Part shown: one piece after another, positions 34,044-42,479 of the stretch | How positions within the stretch are numbered: the stretch's first letter is position 1 | How the letters are laid out: every line of letters begins with the position of its first letter | Origin: Sysuimicrobium calidum | GTDB taxonomy: Bacteria > Sysuimicrobiota > Sysuimicrobiia > Sysuimicrobiales > Sysuimicrobiaceae | NCBI GenBank assembly: GCA_031459935.1 | Contig: JAVKHN010000007.1 | Coordinates: forward strand, 1 to 63,021 | Direction of reading: 5' to 3' | DNA length: 63,021 nt | The notes under the pieces: model-generated | Told to the model about the DNA's origin: nothing | The model's input: the letters and a program-made list of their open reading frames with translations, nothing else | The model's database searches: none | Program-made: the position numbers and the translations under genes

Positions 34044-34657
34044 CCCTGAGACCCCGCGAGCAGATCCTCCTCCTGGTGGCTGCAGCGCTCGTGGTCCTCG
34101 TGGGCTTCTACTACTTGCTCTACCTGCCCAGGATCACGGAGCTCCAGCGGCTTGCAGGCGAGATCCAGAGGGCGACCGCAGAGCAGCAACGGCTCTCGGC
34201 CCTGGTGGCCTCCCGGCCGGAGGTGGAGCGGGAGTTCAACGAGGTCCGGGCTCGAGTGGCGGAGCTTGAGGCGAAGCTCCCGCCTGCCCGGGAAGTTCCG
34301 GCGCTCCTGGTACAGCTGGAGCAGACCGTGCGGCAATCCCGGGCCCGGATCACCCTGATCCGCCCCGGGCCGCTCGCGGCCCCACCCCCGCCACCCGGCC
34401 AGCGACCCGGCGGACAGCGCCCGCAGGAACCCCAAGCCCCTGCGTATCAGCAGTTCTCCGTGGAGCTGGGCGCCCGGGGGGATTTCGAGGCCCTGGTGGA
34501 CTTCCTGCAGCGGTTGCAGAACTTCCCGCGGCTGCTGGTGCTCTCCGAGGTCCGGATGAGCCCGACCTCCCAGCCCCAGGCCGGCCGCACGCCCCTCCTG
34601 CAGCTGTCCGTGCGCGCCACCACCTACGTCCTTCCCGAGGCGGAGGCAAGGCCGTGA
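34040..34657 (+). CDS. pilO: Type IV pilus assembly protein PilO
   Basis: 205 aa with an N-terminal helix (ILLLVAAALVVLVGFYYLLY), a long coiled coil (about residues 35-95), a proline-rich hinge and a C-terminal fold with FSVELGARGDFEALVDFLQR, the PilO domain. The GTG at 34040 overlaps the pilN stop. PilO dimerises with PilN. Confidence 0.93.
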   Translation: MTLRPREQILLLVAAALVVLVGFYYLLYLPRITELQRLAGEIQRATAEQQRLSALVASRPEVEREFNEVRARVAELEAKLPPAREVPALLVQLEQTVRQSRARITLIRPGPLAAPPPPPGQRPGGQRPQEPQAPAYQQFSVELGARGDFEALVDFLQRLQNFPRLLVLSEVRMSPTSQPQAGRTPLLQLSVRATTYVLPEAEARP

Positions 34658-35280
34658 CCGCGCCCGGTCGGGGACCGCAACAGAGTCGGCTTCTGCCCTA
34701 CCTCGTGATCGTTCTCGTGATCCTGTTGGGCTACGTGACGTACACCCGGCTCTCGGCCCGGCCGCGGCCGCAGGCCCTTCCGCCGCTCAGCCCGCCTCCC
34801 GCGGCCACAAGCCCCGCGCCGGCGGTGACGCCCGCCGCGCAGCCCACTCCGTCGCCAGCTCCGACGCCGATTCGGGTTGCACTCCCCGCCCGGCCCGTGG
34901 GCCGCCCCAACCCCTTCAACCCCCTCATCGTCCCTCAGGCGCCCGCTCCCGCACCGAGGACGGCCGCGCGGCCTGCACCCCCTCCGCTCCCTCCGGTCCC
35001 GCCGCCGTTCTTCCCGGGGGAAGGGGCGAGACCGGGCCAGATGCCCCTCCCCGGTCCTACCCCCACCCCGCAGCCTCAAGTCCCCTTCCGGGTCACGGGC
35101 ACCGTCATCCAGGGGGGAGTGCGGATGGCGGTCCTCCAGGCCGGGCAGCGGATCTACTTCGCGCGGGTGGGGGACGTTATCGAAGGGTTTCGGATCGTGG
35201 CAGTCGAACCGGAATTCGTGCGGGTCCAGCGCGGTACCTTCGAGCACGTGTTCCATCTCAGGGAGGTCGAGGCGCAATGA
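34654..35280 (+). CDS. pilP: PilP-like pilus assembly protein
   Basis: 208 aa with an N-terminal membrane helix (LPYLVIVLVILLGYVTYT), a long Pro/Ala-rich stretch (residues about 45-135) and a C-terminal beta domain (FRVTGTVIQGGVRMAVL...GDVIEGFRIVAVEPEFVRVQ) of the PilP/GspC homology-region kind. Classical PilP is a lipoprotein; here there is no lipobox, so it resembles GspC as much as PilP. Its position between pilO and the secretin makes the linking role likely. Confidence 0.78.
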   Translation: MTAPGRGPQQSRLLPYLVIVLVILLGYVTYTRLSARPRPQALPPLSPPPAATSPAPAVTPAAQPTPSPAPTPIRVALPARPVGRPNPFNPLIVPQAPAPAPRTAARPAPPPLPPVPPPFFPGEGARPGQMPLPGPTPTPQPQVPFRVTGTVIQGGVRMAVLQAGQRIYFARVGDVIEGFRIVAVEPEFVRVQRGTFEHVFHLREVEAQ

Positions 35281-37679
35281 CGCGGCGCACATCCGCTCTC
35301 GCACTCACGCTCACGCTGGTCCTAGGACTTAGCGGGACCGTCGTTAAAGCCGCTCCACCCGTCCAGGTGACGGAGGTCTCCCTCAAGGGCACGGCGACAG
35401 GCCTCGAGCTCACGGTCCGGGCCAGTGGTCCCGTGGAATACCGGGTGGTGGACTGGGCGGGCAAGCCCGCGGGGCTTGTGGTCCTGGACATCCGGGAAGC
35501 CACCCTCGCGATCCCGTCAGGGGACCTGCCTCTCCGCCATCCGTCCATCGCCCGGGCTCGCATCAACCAGCACGAGGCCACCACGGTGCGCCTTGCCGTC
35601 GAGCTCCGGGAGCCCCGGGTGGTCCAGGTGCGGCTCGCGCAGGATCGAAGAGGAGTGGTGGTGGCCTTCGGAGAGCCCGCGCGCCAAGCGGTGCTGCACG
35701 CCATCCAGGACCTGCGGATCACCTCATCAAATGGCGCGGTGCGCGTGGAGGTGATTTCGGACGGGCCCTTCACGTTCCGGGAGGTTTCGTGGGCGGGCAA
35801 GCCCGCGACCCTGGTGGTGGTGGATCTCGTGGGCGTTCAGCTTCCTGGAGGTTCCCGTCGGATTCCCGGCTCGGGCTCGGTCCGGGAGGTACGGCTGGGG
35901 GAGCAGGCGCCCGGCGTGGTGCGGCTGGTGGTGGACCTCCGGGAGCAGAAGCCGTTTCGCCTGGTGCGGGAATCGGAGGGGAGAAGGCTCGCGGTGGTGC
36001 TCTCCGGCGCAGCCCTGGGCACTTCCGACGGAAGGCCCCAGGCCCAGGCCCCGCCCGCTCCAGTCTCCACTCCCCCTCCAGGCCCCACCCAGGAGTGCTT
36101 TGACGACCTCCGACCCCGACCGGGGCCTCAGGTCCCGAACCAGCGGCGCTTCACCCTCTCCTTTCTCAACGAGCGCCTGGCGGTGATCCTCACCGCCATC
36201 GCCCGCATCACGGGTGTGAACATCGTGGTGAGCCCGGAGGCGGGAGAACGAAGGCTCACCATCCGATTGCTGAACGTGACCCTGCGGGAGGCCCTCGACC
36301 TCGTCACCCGGCCGCTTGGGCTCGCCTACGTGATCGTGGACCGGAACGTGCTGGTCGTCCCCGCGGACCAGGTACCCCCGGAAGCCGCCGTGGTGTGCCA
36401 CTACCGGCTGCGCCACGCGAGCGCGGAGGAGGTGGCGAAGGTCATCACGCCGCTTCTGTTCGGGGAGCGGCTTGCGCCACCGGCGCCCACCATCGTGCAG
36501 GTGGGCCCCACGCCTCCTCCCACCCCGACACCTGCTCCCACCCCGATCGTCGTCCGCACGCAGGTGACGGTGGACAAGGCCACCAACTCCCTGCTGGTGG
36601 TGGCCTCCCGGGCGGACCAGGCCCGGGTTTGGGAGATCATCCGACGGCTGGACATCCCGGAGGCTAGACCCGCTCCACCGCCTCCCACGCCTCCGCCACC
36701 ACCCCGAGTCACCCGGGTGTACCGGCTCCAGTGGATCTTCGTGGACGAGCGGCCGAGGGCGGGGGCGGAGGCGGAACGGATCCTCGTCCCCATCGGGCCA
36801 CCGGATCCCGGTGCCGCGCTCGTGGCCATGATCCGGCAGCACGCGGGGCTGCGGGCGGAGGATGTCACCTTCGACTACCGGCAGAACGCCATCGTGGTGA
36901 CCGCCACGGAGGAGCAGCACCGGCTGATCCGACAGCTCCTGGAGCAGATCGACGTGCCGGGAGATCAACTCCTCATCGAGGCCAGCGTGCTGGACATCAA
37001 CTTGAGCGACCTCAAGGACCTGGGGGTGGAGTGGAGCAGTATTCTGACCTTGCCCTTCACGGAGCTTGAGCCCAACCCCGGCCAGATCCTGTTCAATCCC
37101 ATCACCCGCGGGCCCCTCAGCTTCCAGGCCGTCCTGCGGCTTTTGCTGGAGCAGAACCGGGCCCGGGTGATGGCGAACCCCCGGGTGGTGACCCGCGATG
37201 GCCAGCCCGCCACGGTACTGGTCGGGGACCGGATCGAGATCACCCTGCCCGGCACGGGCCCCCAGGGTCAGGCCATCGCGGTCACCCGCACCATCGAGGT
37301 GGGGGTCCGGCTCAACATCACCCCGAAGATCAACCCCGAGGGCGACATCACCTTGCGGATCCTCACGGACGTGAGCTCGCTCGCGGCTCCACCCACCCCG
37401 CAACTGGTGCACATCCGGACCCGGCAGGCGGCCACCACCCTGCGGGTGCGGGAAGGAAGCCCCATCGTGCTCGCGGGGCTCATTCAGAACGAGGAGCGGC
37501 GGCGGGTGGTGAAGGTCCCGCTGCTGGGGGACATCCCGGTCATCGGCTCGCTCTTCCGCAGCGAGCGGACCGAGCAGGTCAACACGGAGATCGTGTTCAT
37601 CATCACTCCCCGGCGGCTGCCGAGGGTGCTGGCTCCACCCAGCCCGTCTCCCAGCCCCTCGCCCACGCCGGCGCCGTAG
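35277..37679 (+). CDS. pilQ: Type IV pilus secretin PilQ
   Basis: An 800-aa secretin that forms the envelope channel for the pilus. There is a cleavable signal peptide (about 24 aa), then two AMIN domains (about residues 27-115 and 145-240; each contains a WAGKPAxLVVxD core), an N0-type domain (about 285-365), N1-type repeats separated by Pro-rich linkers, and the secretin domain (about 540-775) ending VPLLGDIPVIGSLFRSE. AMIN domains bind peptidoglycan. A secretin implies an outer membrane or similar outer layer. The tail is Ser/Pro-rich. Confidence 0.95.
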   Translation: MTRRTSALALTLTLVLGLSGTVVKAAPPVQVTEVSLKGTATGLELTVRASGPVEYRVVDWAGKPAGLVVLDIREATLAIPSGDLPLRHPSIARARINQHEATTVRLAVELREPRVVQVRLAQDRRGVVVAFGEPARQAVLHAIQDLRITSSNGAVRVEVISDGPFTFREVSWAGKPATLVVVDLVGVQLPGGSRRIPGSGSVREVRLGEQAPGVVRLVVDLREQKPFRLVRESEGRRLAVVLSGAALGTSDGRPQAQAPPAPVSTPPPGPTQECFDDLRPRPGPQVPNQRRFTLSFLNERLAVILTAIARITGVNIVVSPEAGERRLTIRLLNVTLREALDLVTRPLGLAYVIVDRNVLVVPADQVPPEAAVVCHYRLRHASAEEVAKVITPLLFGERLAPPAPTIVQVGPTPPPTPTPAPTPIVVRTQVTVDKATNSLLVVASRADQARVWEIIRRLDIPEARPAPPPPTPPPPPRVTRVYRLQWIFVDERPRAGAEAERILVPIGPPDPGAALVAMIRQHAGLRAEDVTFDYRQNAIVVTATEEQHRLIRQLLEQIDVPGDQLLIEASVLDINLSDLKDLGVEWSSILTLPFTELEPNPGQILFNPITRGPLSFQAVLRLLLEQNRARVMANPRVVTRDGQPATVLVGDRIEITLPGTGPQGQAIAVTRTIEVGVRLNITPKINPEGDITLRILTDVSSLAAPPTPQLVHIRTRQAATTLRVREGSPIVLAGLIQNEERRRVVKVPLLGDIPVIGSLFRSERTEQVNTEIVFIITPRRLPRVLAPPSPSPSPSPTPAP

Positions 37680-37727
37680 CGGAAGGACGATGCGAGGATG
37701 GAGCGCTTCTTGAAGGAGTGTTGGACG

Positions 37728-38993
37728 ATGCGGGCAATGGGGAGAACACTGTGGGGTTTGAGCCTGTTGGTGGTGGCCGCGGTGGTGCTGGCGGCCTGTG
37801 AGCAGTCCCTGGGGCTGCGGCTACTGGCTCCAGAGGACAATGCGGTCATCAGCTGCTCCTCGGTGGACGCGGGGCTCGTGCGGTTCAGCTGGACCCCCGT
37901 GGCCGCCGCGCGGAGTTACACCATCGTGATTTATGACGCCTCAGGCAATCAGTTCCTGACGCGGACCGTCACGACGACAACCCTAGAACTGCAGCTCCCC
38001 TGCGGGTCCTCGTATTCCTGGCAGGTGGCGGCCAATCCGGGCGGGGCCAGCTACTGGACTCCGAGACGGAGGTTCACGCTCACCGCCGAGACGTTCAATC
38101 TGATCACCCCGCGTAACGGTGAGGTGATCGAGTGCCAGACGCCCAACATCATCCGGTTCACCTGGACGCAGGTCCGGGATGTGGCACACTACAACCTCGT
38201 GGTCCGGAACTCCGCGGGGCGGTTGGTCGTCAGCGAGCAGATCGCTCCGGGAGAGCAGGCGGAGTTCCAGCTGCCTTGCGGGGACACCTACACCTGGCAG
38301 GTCATCGCCATCAAGAACTTCCCCAATCCGCCGGTTGAGAGTCCGATCTGGACGTTCACCGTCACACCAGCCTCGGGCCCGGGCCCCGCACCGCAGCTGG
38401 TCTCCCCGCCGGACGGGGCGACGATTGAGTGCCAGGCTCCGGACAACGGGCGGGTGAACTTCGACTGGACGGACGTGCCGAACGCTACGAGTTACACCCT
38501 GGAGGTGTACCGGGCGTCGGACAACTCCCTGTTCCTGAGCCGCACCCTGACCGCGAGCCAGACGACGGAGACGGTGGTCTGCCGGCCGGAGCTGGCGCTG
38601 CAGTACCGGTGGCGGGTGGGCGCGCATCTGGGACCGAACGTGGCCTGGAGCAACTTTGCCACCTTCACCATGACCGTGGAGAAGCCGTTCCTGGTGAGCC
38701 CGCCGAACAACTCGACGGTGAGCGTCAATCTGCCTGGCTGCAACGGTCTCAATGTAGTGCAGTTCACGTGGACAGTGGTGCTGAACGCGACCAGCTACCG
38801 GGTGGACGTGTTCAACGACGCAACAGGCGTGCTCGTGGGCAGCACGGTGGTGACGGGCGCCACCAACACCACCGCTACGGTGAGCTGGTCCGCGACCGCG
38901 TGCGCTACCTACCGGTGGAAGGTGACGGCCATCAAGACCGCACCGAACCCGCCGGTAGCGAGCGACGAGTGGCGGTTCACCACCGTCCCGTAG
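37728..38993 (+). CDS. Lipoprotein with four Ig/FN3-like repeats
   Basis: About 421 aa. A lipobox LAAC places the lipidated Cys at residue 24. I start at ATG 37728, with GAAGGAG nine bases upstream; ATG 37698 adds ten residues before the signal. Four repeats of about 90 aa follow. Each opens with an (L/I)xxPxxxxxI sequence, has an (F/V)xW(T) strand and YxxxVY/VxN strands, and ends Y(S/T/R)W(Q/R/K)V. Most carry two Cys near the start and the PCGxxYxWQ strand, possibly a disulfide. The fold is FN3-like, suggesting binding to the pilus secretin, peptidoglycan or another surface partner. Function is unknown. Confidence 0.75.
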   Translation: MRAMGRTLWGLSLLVVAAVVLAACEQSLGLRLLAPEDNAVISCSSVDAGLVRFSWTPVAAARSYTIVIYDASGNQFLTRTVTTTTLELQLPCGSSYSWQVAANPGGASYWTPRRRFTLTAETFNLITPRNGEVIECQTPNIIRFTWTQVRDVAHYNLVVRNSAGRLVVSEQIAPGEQAEFQLPCGDTYTWQVIAIKNFPNPPVESPIWTFTVTPASGPGPAPQLVSPPDGATIECQAPDNGRVNFDWTDVPNATSYTLEVYRASDNSLFLSRTLTASQTTETVVCRPELALQYRWRVGAHLGPNVAWSNFATFTMTVEKPFLVSPPNNSTVSVNLPGCNGLNVVQFTWTVVLNATSYRVDVFNDATGVLVGSTVVTGATNTTATVSWSATACATYRWKVTAIKTAPNPPVASDEWRFTTVP

Positions 38994-39004
38994 GAGATGG
39001 TGCC

Positions 39005-39457
39005 GTGAGGGGGATCGGTCAGGTGACCACGGTACTGGCCATCCTCCTCACGGCCTTCTCATTCGCCCGCGCGGAGTACGCTCCCGTGGTCGTCTACCCG
39101 GCGGAGCAGTCCTTCCACCAGGCCATCGCGCCTCTGCGGCGGGCAGCGGAGCTCGAGCCCCGGAATGCGGAAGCCCGTTTCCGCCTGGGCCACGCGTACC
39201 ACGTGGCCTGGCACCTGTGGCGCGGAGGTCTGGTTCCGTACGGGGCCGGATACGACCGCCTCGCGGAGCTGGAATTCCGGGCGGCCATCGAAGCTGACCC
39301 CAAGCACCTCGGGGCCCACCTGCTGCTGTACGAGCTGTACCAGTCCCGGGGGGACTGGAAGGCGGCGGAGCTGTTGCTCCCTCGACTCCTGGAGCTCAGC
39401 CGGGACGTCGAGGTGCTCTCCCGCGGGATCCGTCCGCCCCCGCAACCCGCCCCGTAG
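39005..39457 (+). CDS. Secreted TPR-like protein
   Basis: 150 aa with a signal peptide (VLAILLTAFSFARA) and two or three tetratricopeptide-like helices pairs (AIAPLRRAAELEPRNAEARF, then LEFRAAIEADPKHLGAHLLL, then WKAAELLLPRLLELSRDVEV). The GTG 39005 follows GGAGATGGTG. Such TPR proteins often support secretin or pilus assembly (PilF/PilW-like pilotins). That role is inferred from position between the lipoprotein and the prepilin peptidase; there is no lipobox. Confidence 0.7.
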   Translation: MRGIGQVTTVLAILLTAFSFARAEYAPVVVYPAEQSFHQAIAPLRRAAELEPRNAEARFRLGHAYHVAWHLWRGGLVPYGAGYDRLAELEFRAAIEADPKHLGAHLLLYELYQSRGDWKAAELLLPRLLELSRDVEVLSRGIRPPPQPAP

Positions 39458-39463
39458 CCTGGC

Positions 39464-40213
39464 ATGCCCCTGCTGGCCTTCGTCCTGGGTGCTATCTTCG
39501 GCTCCTTTGCCAACGTCCTCATCTACCGGATCCCCCGGGGTGAAAGCGTGATCTGGCCCGGCTCTCGCTGCCCGGCCTGCGGGCACCCGCTGCGGTGGTG
39601 GGAGAACGTGCCGCTTTTGAGTTTCGCCCTCCTGCGGGGGCGGTGCGCCGCCTGTGCCGCACCCATCTCCTGGCGGTATCCGCTGGTGGAGCTAGGGGTG
39701 GCCCTGATCTTCGCGTACGCGGTGGCCCGGCACGGGTTGAGCTGGGATGCCCTGAGCACCGTGACTCTAGGGGTACTGCTTGTGGTCGTGTTCTTCATCG
39801 ACCTGGAGCACCGGATCGTCCCGGACCGGCTTACGCTCCCCGGCATGGTCCTGGGGCTTCTGCTCTCCTTCGCCCGGGCAGGCCTCCCGGGGTTTTTCGG
39901 AGCCCTCCTCTCGGGAATCGGCGCGGGCGGGGTGCTGATGCTGGTGGCCCTCCTGAGCCGGGGCGGCATGGGCGGAGGAGACATCAAGCTCGCGGCGATG
40001 CTGGGCTGCTTTCTCGGTTGGCCGCGGGTGGCCGTGGGGATGTTCGCGGGGGTTCTCCTCGGGGGGCTAGGGGCCTTTGCGCTGCTCGTGGCCGGCCGCA
40101 AGAGCCGGAAGGACTACATCCCCTTTGGCCCGGCCCTTGCTCTGGGAGGGTTCGTCGGGATGGAATGGGGGTCGCAGCTGCTTTCCGCCTACCTGCGGCT
40201 CTTCGGGCTGTGA
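39464..40213 (+). CDS. pilD: Prepilin peptidase / N-methyltransferase (PilD)
   Basis: A 249-aa polytopic aspartic protease that cleaves and N-methylates prepilins. The zinc-like tetracysteine loop CPACGHP...RCAACAAP is present, as are NVPLLSFALLRGRC and the two catalytic Asp motifs (FFIDLEHRIVPD and GGGDIKLAAMLG). It should process the prepilins encoded at 28283-30005. It starts six bases after the TPR gene with a weak Shine-Dalgarno. Confidence 0.95.
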   Translation: MPLLAFVLGAIFGSFANVLIYRIPRGESVIWPGSRCPACGHPLRWWENVPLLSFALLRGRCAACAAPISWRYPLVELGVALIFAYAVARHGLSWDALSTVTLGVLLVVVFFIDLEHRIVPDRLTLPGMVLGLLLSFARAGLPGFFGALLSGIGAGGVLMLVALLSRGGMGGGDIKLAAMLGCFLGWPRVAVGMFAGVLLGGLGAFALLVAGRKSRKDYIPFGPALALGGFVGMEWGSQLLSAYLRLFGL

Positions 40214-40220
40214 GGAGGCG

Positions 40221-41090
40221 ATGGTGCGGGCCGCGGACCGCGCGCAGATTCTGGAGACATGGCTGGGGCTCGTGCGAAGGAGTTCCGGCCGGATCCGGTC
40301 CGAGCACGCGCTGCAGGGGTGGGGGCAGGCTCTCCTGGAGGCCACGGAGCAGTTCCTGTATGGCCGGGCCTCCGCCGTGGAGGAAGCCGTCCTCGGTCTC
40401 GTGAAGAAAGCCCCCGTGGGCTCCGTGGCGGAGCCCCTGGAGCTGGTGCTCCTCTTCCGGCGCGCGGCCCTTCGGACCCTCGGAGGACTTCCCCCGCCAC
40501 TCCGGGAATCCCTTGAGGAGGCCTTTGACCGGGCCGCCCTCGTGCTGGCCGCCTGGCACGACGGAAGCTGCACCCGTCCGAAGCCCGCACCGGCCTCCCG
40601 CACCCCCGAGCCTGGAGCGTTCGATCTATTGAGTTTTCACCTGAGCCTTCCTCTGGAGATCCAGCGCTCCCTGCGGTACGGACGCCCTCTCAGCCTCATG
40701 CTGATCGAGCTGGACGCCTACGACGACCTTGCCGCCCTCCACGGCCCGGAGGTGGCGGACCGGGCCATGGAGGAGCTCGTGGAGCTGCTTTCCCGCATGC
40801 TCCGGGCCACCGACACCCGCTACCGCGTGGGCGCGGGCCGGATCGCGGTGCTCCTCCCCGAGACCGGGGCGGAGGAGACCCTGGTGGCCGCGGAGCGGGT
40901 AAGGGAACAGGTGGTGCGGGCAGCCCCCTTCGCGGTGGCCAGGGACTCCTACGGCCTCACCGTGACCGCCGGCATCGCCTCCTGCCCCGAGCACGCCGCG
41001 GACGCCCAGACCCTGCTGCAGCGTGCGGAGCAGGCCCTGCAGGCCGCCCGACGCATGGGCGGAAACCTCGCCCTCGTGTATCGGCCGTGA
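40221..41090 (+). CDS. Degenerate GGDEF-domain protein
   Basis: 289 aa. The N-terminal half is helical with no recognised domain. The C-terminal half (about residues 140-289) has the GGDEF fold, including LIELDAYDDLAALHGPEVADRAM and AGIASCPEHAADAQTLLQRAEQAL. The signature loop reads RVGAGRIAVLLPE, so GGDEF is replaced by GAGRI and the second metal ligand/active site is lost. It should not make c-di-GMP and may bind a nucleotide or act as a regulator. GAGGAGGCG precedes ATG 40221. Confidence 0.8.
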   Translation: MVRAADRAQILETWLGLVRRSSGRIRSEHALQGWGQALLEATEQFLYGRASAVEEAVLGLVKKAPVGSVAEPLELVLLFRRAALRTLGGLPPPLRESLEEAFDRAALVLAAWHDGSCTRPKPAPASRTPEPGAFDLLSFHLSLPLEIQRSLRYGRPLSLMLIELDAYDDLAALHGPEVADRAMEELVELLSRMLRATDTRYRVGAGRIAVLLPETGAEETLVAAERVREQVVRAAPFAVARDSYGLTVTAGIASCPEHAADAQTLLQRAEQALQAARRMGGNLALVYRP

Positions 41091-41118
41091 CCTGATCGGC
41101 CGTCACCCGCGGCCGCCG

Positions 41119-41147
41119 TTTCCCCTCCGCCGTCCCTCTGGTACCAT
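41119..41147 (+). promoter_or_regulatory. Possible weak promoter for efp
   Basis: TACCAT at 41142-41147 repeats the -10 seen upstream of moxR within the shared bases GGTACCAT. A poor -35 (TTTCCC) lies 17 bases before. It sits in the 95-base gap before EF-P. Low confidence. Confidence 0.3.
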
Positions 41148-41185
41148 ACGGACGGAAGTGCTGGAAAGCGCGGGAGGGAGCAGGA

Positions 41186-41746
41186 TTGATCTCCACGAAC
41201 GATCTCCGGTACGGCGTGCACATCGTCCTGGACGGGGAGCTCTACACGGTGTTGGAGGCCCAGCATGTGAAGCTCGGACGAGGTTCCGCGTACGTGCGGG
41301 CCAAGATCCGCAATCTCCGCACGGGGGCCACCATCGAGCGGAAGTTCAACGCGGGCGAGCGGGTGCCGCTCGCGATCCTGGAGAGCCGGACCATGCAGTA
41401 CCTATACCGGGATGAGGCGAACTTCACCTTCATGGACACCGAGAACTACGAGCAGCTCTCCGTCCCGGCTTCCGTGGTGGGGGAGGCCGCTCGGTTCCTG
41501 AAGGAGGGAATGGAGGTGGAGGTGGTCTTCCACGAGGGGACCCCCATCGAGGTGGAGCTGCCCACGAGCGTGGAGCTCCTGGTGGTGGAGACCCCGCCCG
41601 GCGTCCGGGGCGATACCGCCCAGGGCGGGAGCAAGCCCGCCAGATTGGAGACGGGGGCCGTGGTGCAGGTGCCGCTCTTCGTGGAGGTGGGGGATCGCGT
41701 CCGAGTGGATACCCGGACGGGGCAGTACCTGGAGCGGGTGCGGTAG
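41186..41746 (+). CDS. efp: Translation elongation factor P
   Basis: 186 aa with the three EF-P beta-barrel domains. Start TTG 41186 (MISTNDLRYG) follows GGGAGG. The tip loop of domain I reads VKLGRGSAYVR, with Arg at position 32, where many bacteria have Lys34 in a PGKG loop. The C-terminal ends VRVDTRTGQYLERV, as is usual. EF-P relieves stalling at polyproline, and several proteins here (PilP, PilQ, VWA) are Pro-rich. Confidence 0.96.
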   Translation: MISTNDLRYGVHIVLDGELYTVLEAQHVKLGRGSAYVRAKIRNLRTGATIERKFNAGERVPLAILESRTMQYLYRDEANFTFMDTENYEQLSVPASVVGEAARFLKEGMEVEVVFHEGTPIEVELPTSVELLVVETPPGVRGDTAQGGSKPARLETGAVVQVPLFVEVGDRVRVDTRTGQYLERVR

Positions 41747-41752
41747 GGAGCC

Positions 41753-42208
41753 ATGAGCAGCCGCCGCAGGGCACGGGAAGCGATCCTCCAGATCCTTTAC
41801 CAGGCGGAGGTGGGTCGCAGGCCCCTGGAGCAGGTGATCGCGGACTACACAGAGGGGCCCGTGGCCAACGAGAGAGCACCGGGTTTTGCGTGGGACGAGG
41901 ACACCTGGCGGTTCATCGTGCGGATGGCCAGGGAAGCCTGGGAGCACCGGGAGGAAGCGGACGGGCTCATCGCTCAGTATGCGGAGGGCTGGCCCTTGGA
42001 TCGTCTCGCCCGGGTGGACCTGGCCATCCTGCGCCTTGCGCTCTACGAACTCCTCCACACGGACACGCCGCCCGCGGTGGCCATCAACGAGGCGGTGGAG
42101 CTGGCGCACAGGTACGGTACGGAGGATTCCAGCCGGTTCATCAACGGGATCCTGGGCCGCATCTACCGGGAGCGGCTTGCCCTCACGGGCAGTTCGGGCC
42201 GTGGGTGA
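41753..42208 (+). CDS. nusB: Transcription antitermination factor NusB
   Basis: 151 aa, all-helical, with RRRAREAILQILYQAEVGRR at the start and DTPPAVAINEAVELAHRYGT with SSRFINGILGRIYRE at the end, the family signatures. NusB helps form the rRNA antitermination complex with NusE. It lies seven bases after efp and overlaps the next gene by eight bases. Confidence 0.95.
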   Translation: MSSRRRAREAILQILYQAEVGRRPLEQVIADYTEGPVANERAPGFAWDEDTWRFIVRMAREAWEHREEADGLIAQYAEGWPLDRLARVDLAILRLALYELLHTDTPPAVAINEAVELAHRYGTEDSSRFINGILGRIYRERLALTGSSGRG

Positions 42209-42479
42209 GCGGGTGCGCGCGCACGCCATCCTCCGGGGCCGGGTACAGGGCGTGGGGTTCCGGTTCTTCGCCGCGGACTGGGCGGAGCAGCTGGGAGTGT
42301 GCGGCCACGCGCGGAACCTGCCGGACGGCGGGCTCGAGGTGGTGGCGGAGGGAGCCCCGGAGGCTGTGACGCGCTTCCTGGAGGCCATGCGTCGAGGACC
42401 CCGGGCCGCACGGGTGGAGGACATGCAGGTGCGGTGGGAGGAGCCGCGGGGGGAGCATGGCTTTTCCATCCGGTACTGA
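42201..42479 (+). CDS. acyP: Acylphosphatase
   Basis: 92 aa. The catalytic Arg is in GRVQGVGFRFFA and the catalytic Asn in GHARNLPDGGLEV, the two acylphosphatase signatures. GTG 42201 overlaps the nusB stop. The enzyme hydrolyses acyl phosphates. Its place within nusB-ispA is uncommon for this otherwise Firmicutes-like order. Confidence 0.93.
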   Translation: MGERVRAHAILRGRVQGVGFRFFAADWAEQLGVCGHARNLPDGGLEVVAEGAPEAVTRFLEAMRRGPRAARVEDMQVRWEEPRGEHGFSIRY

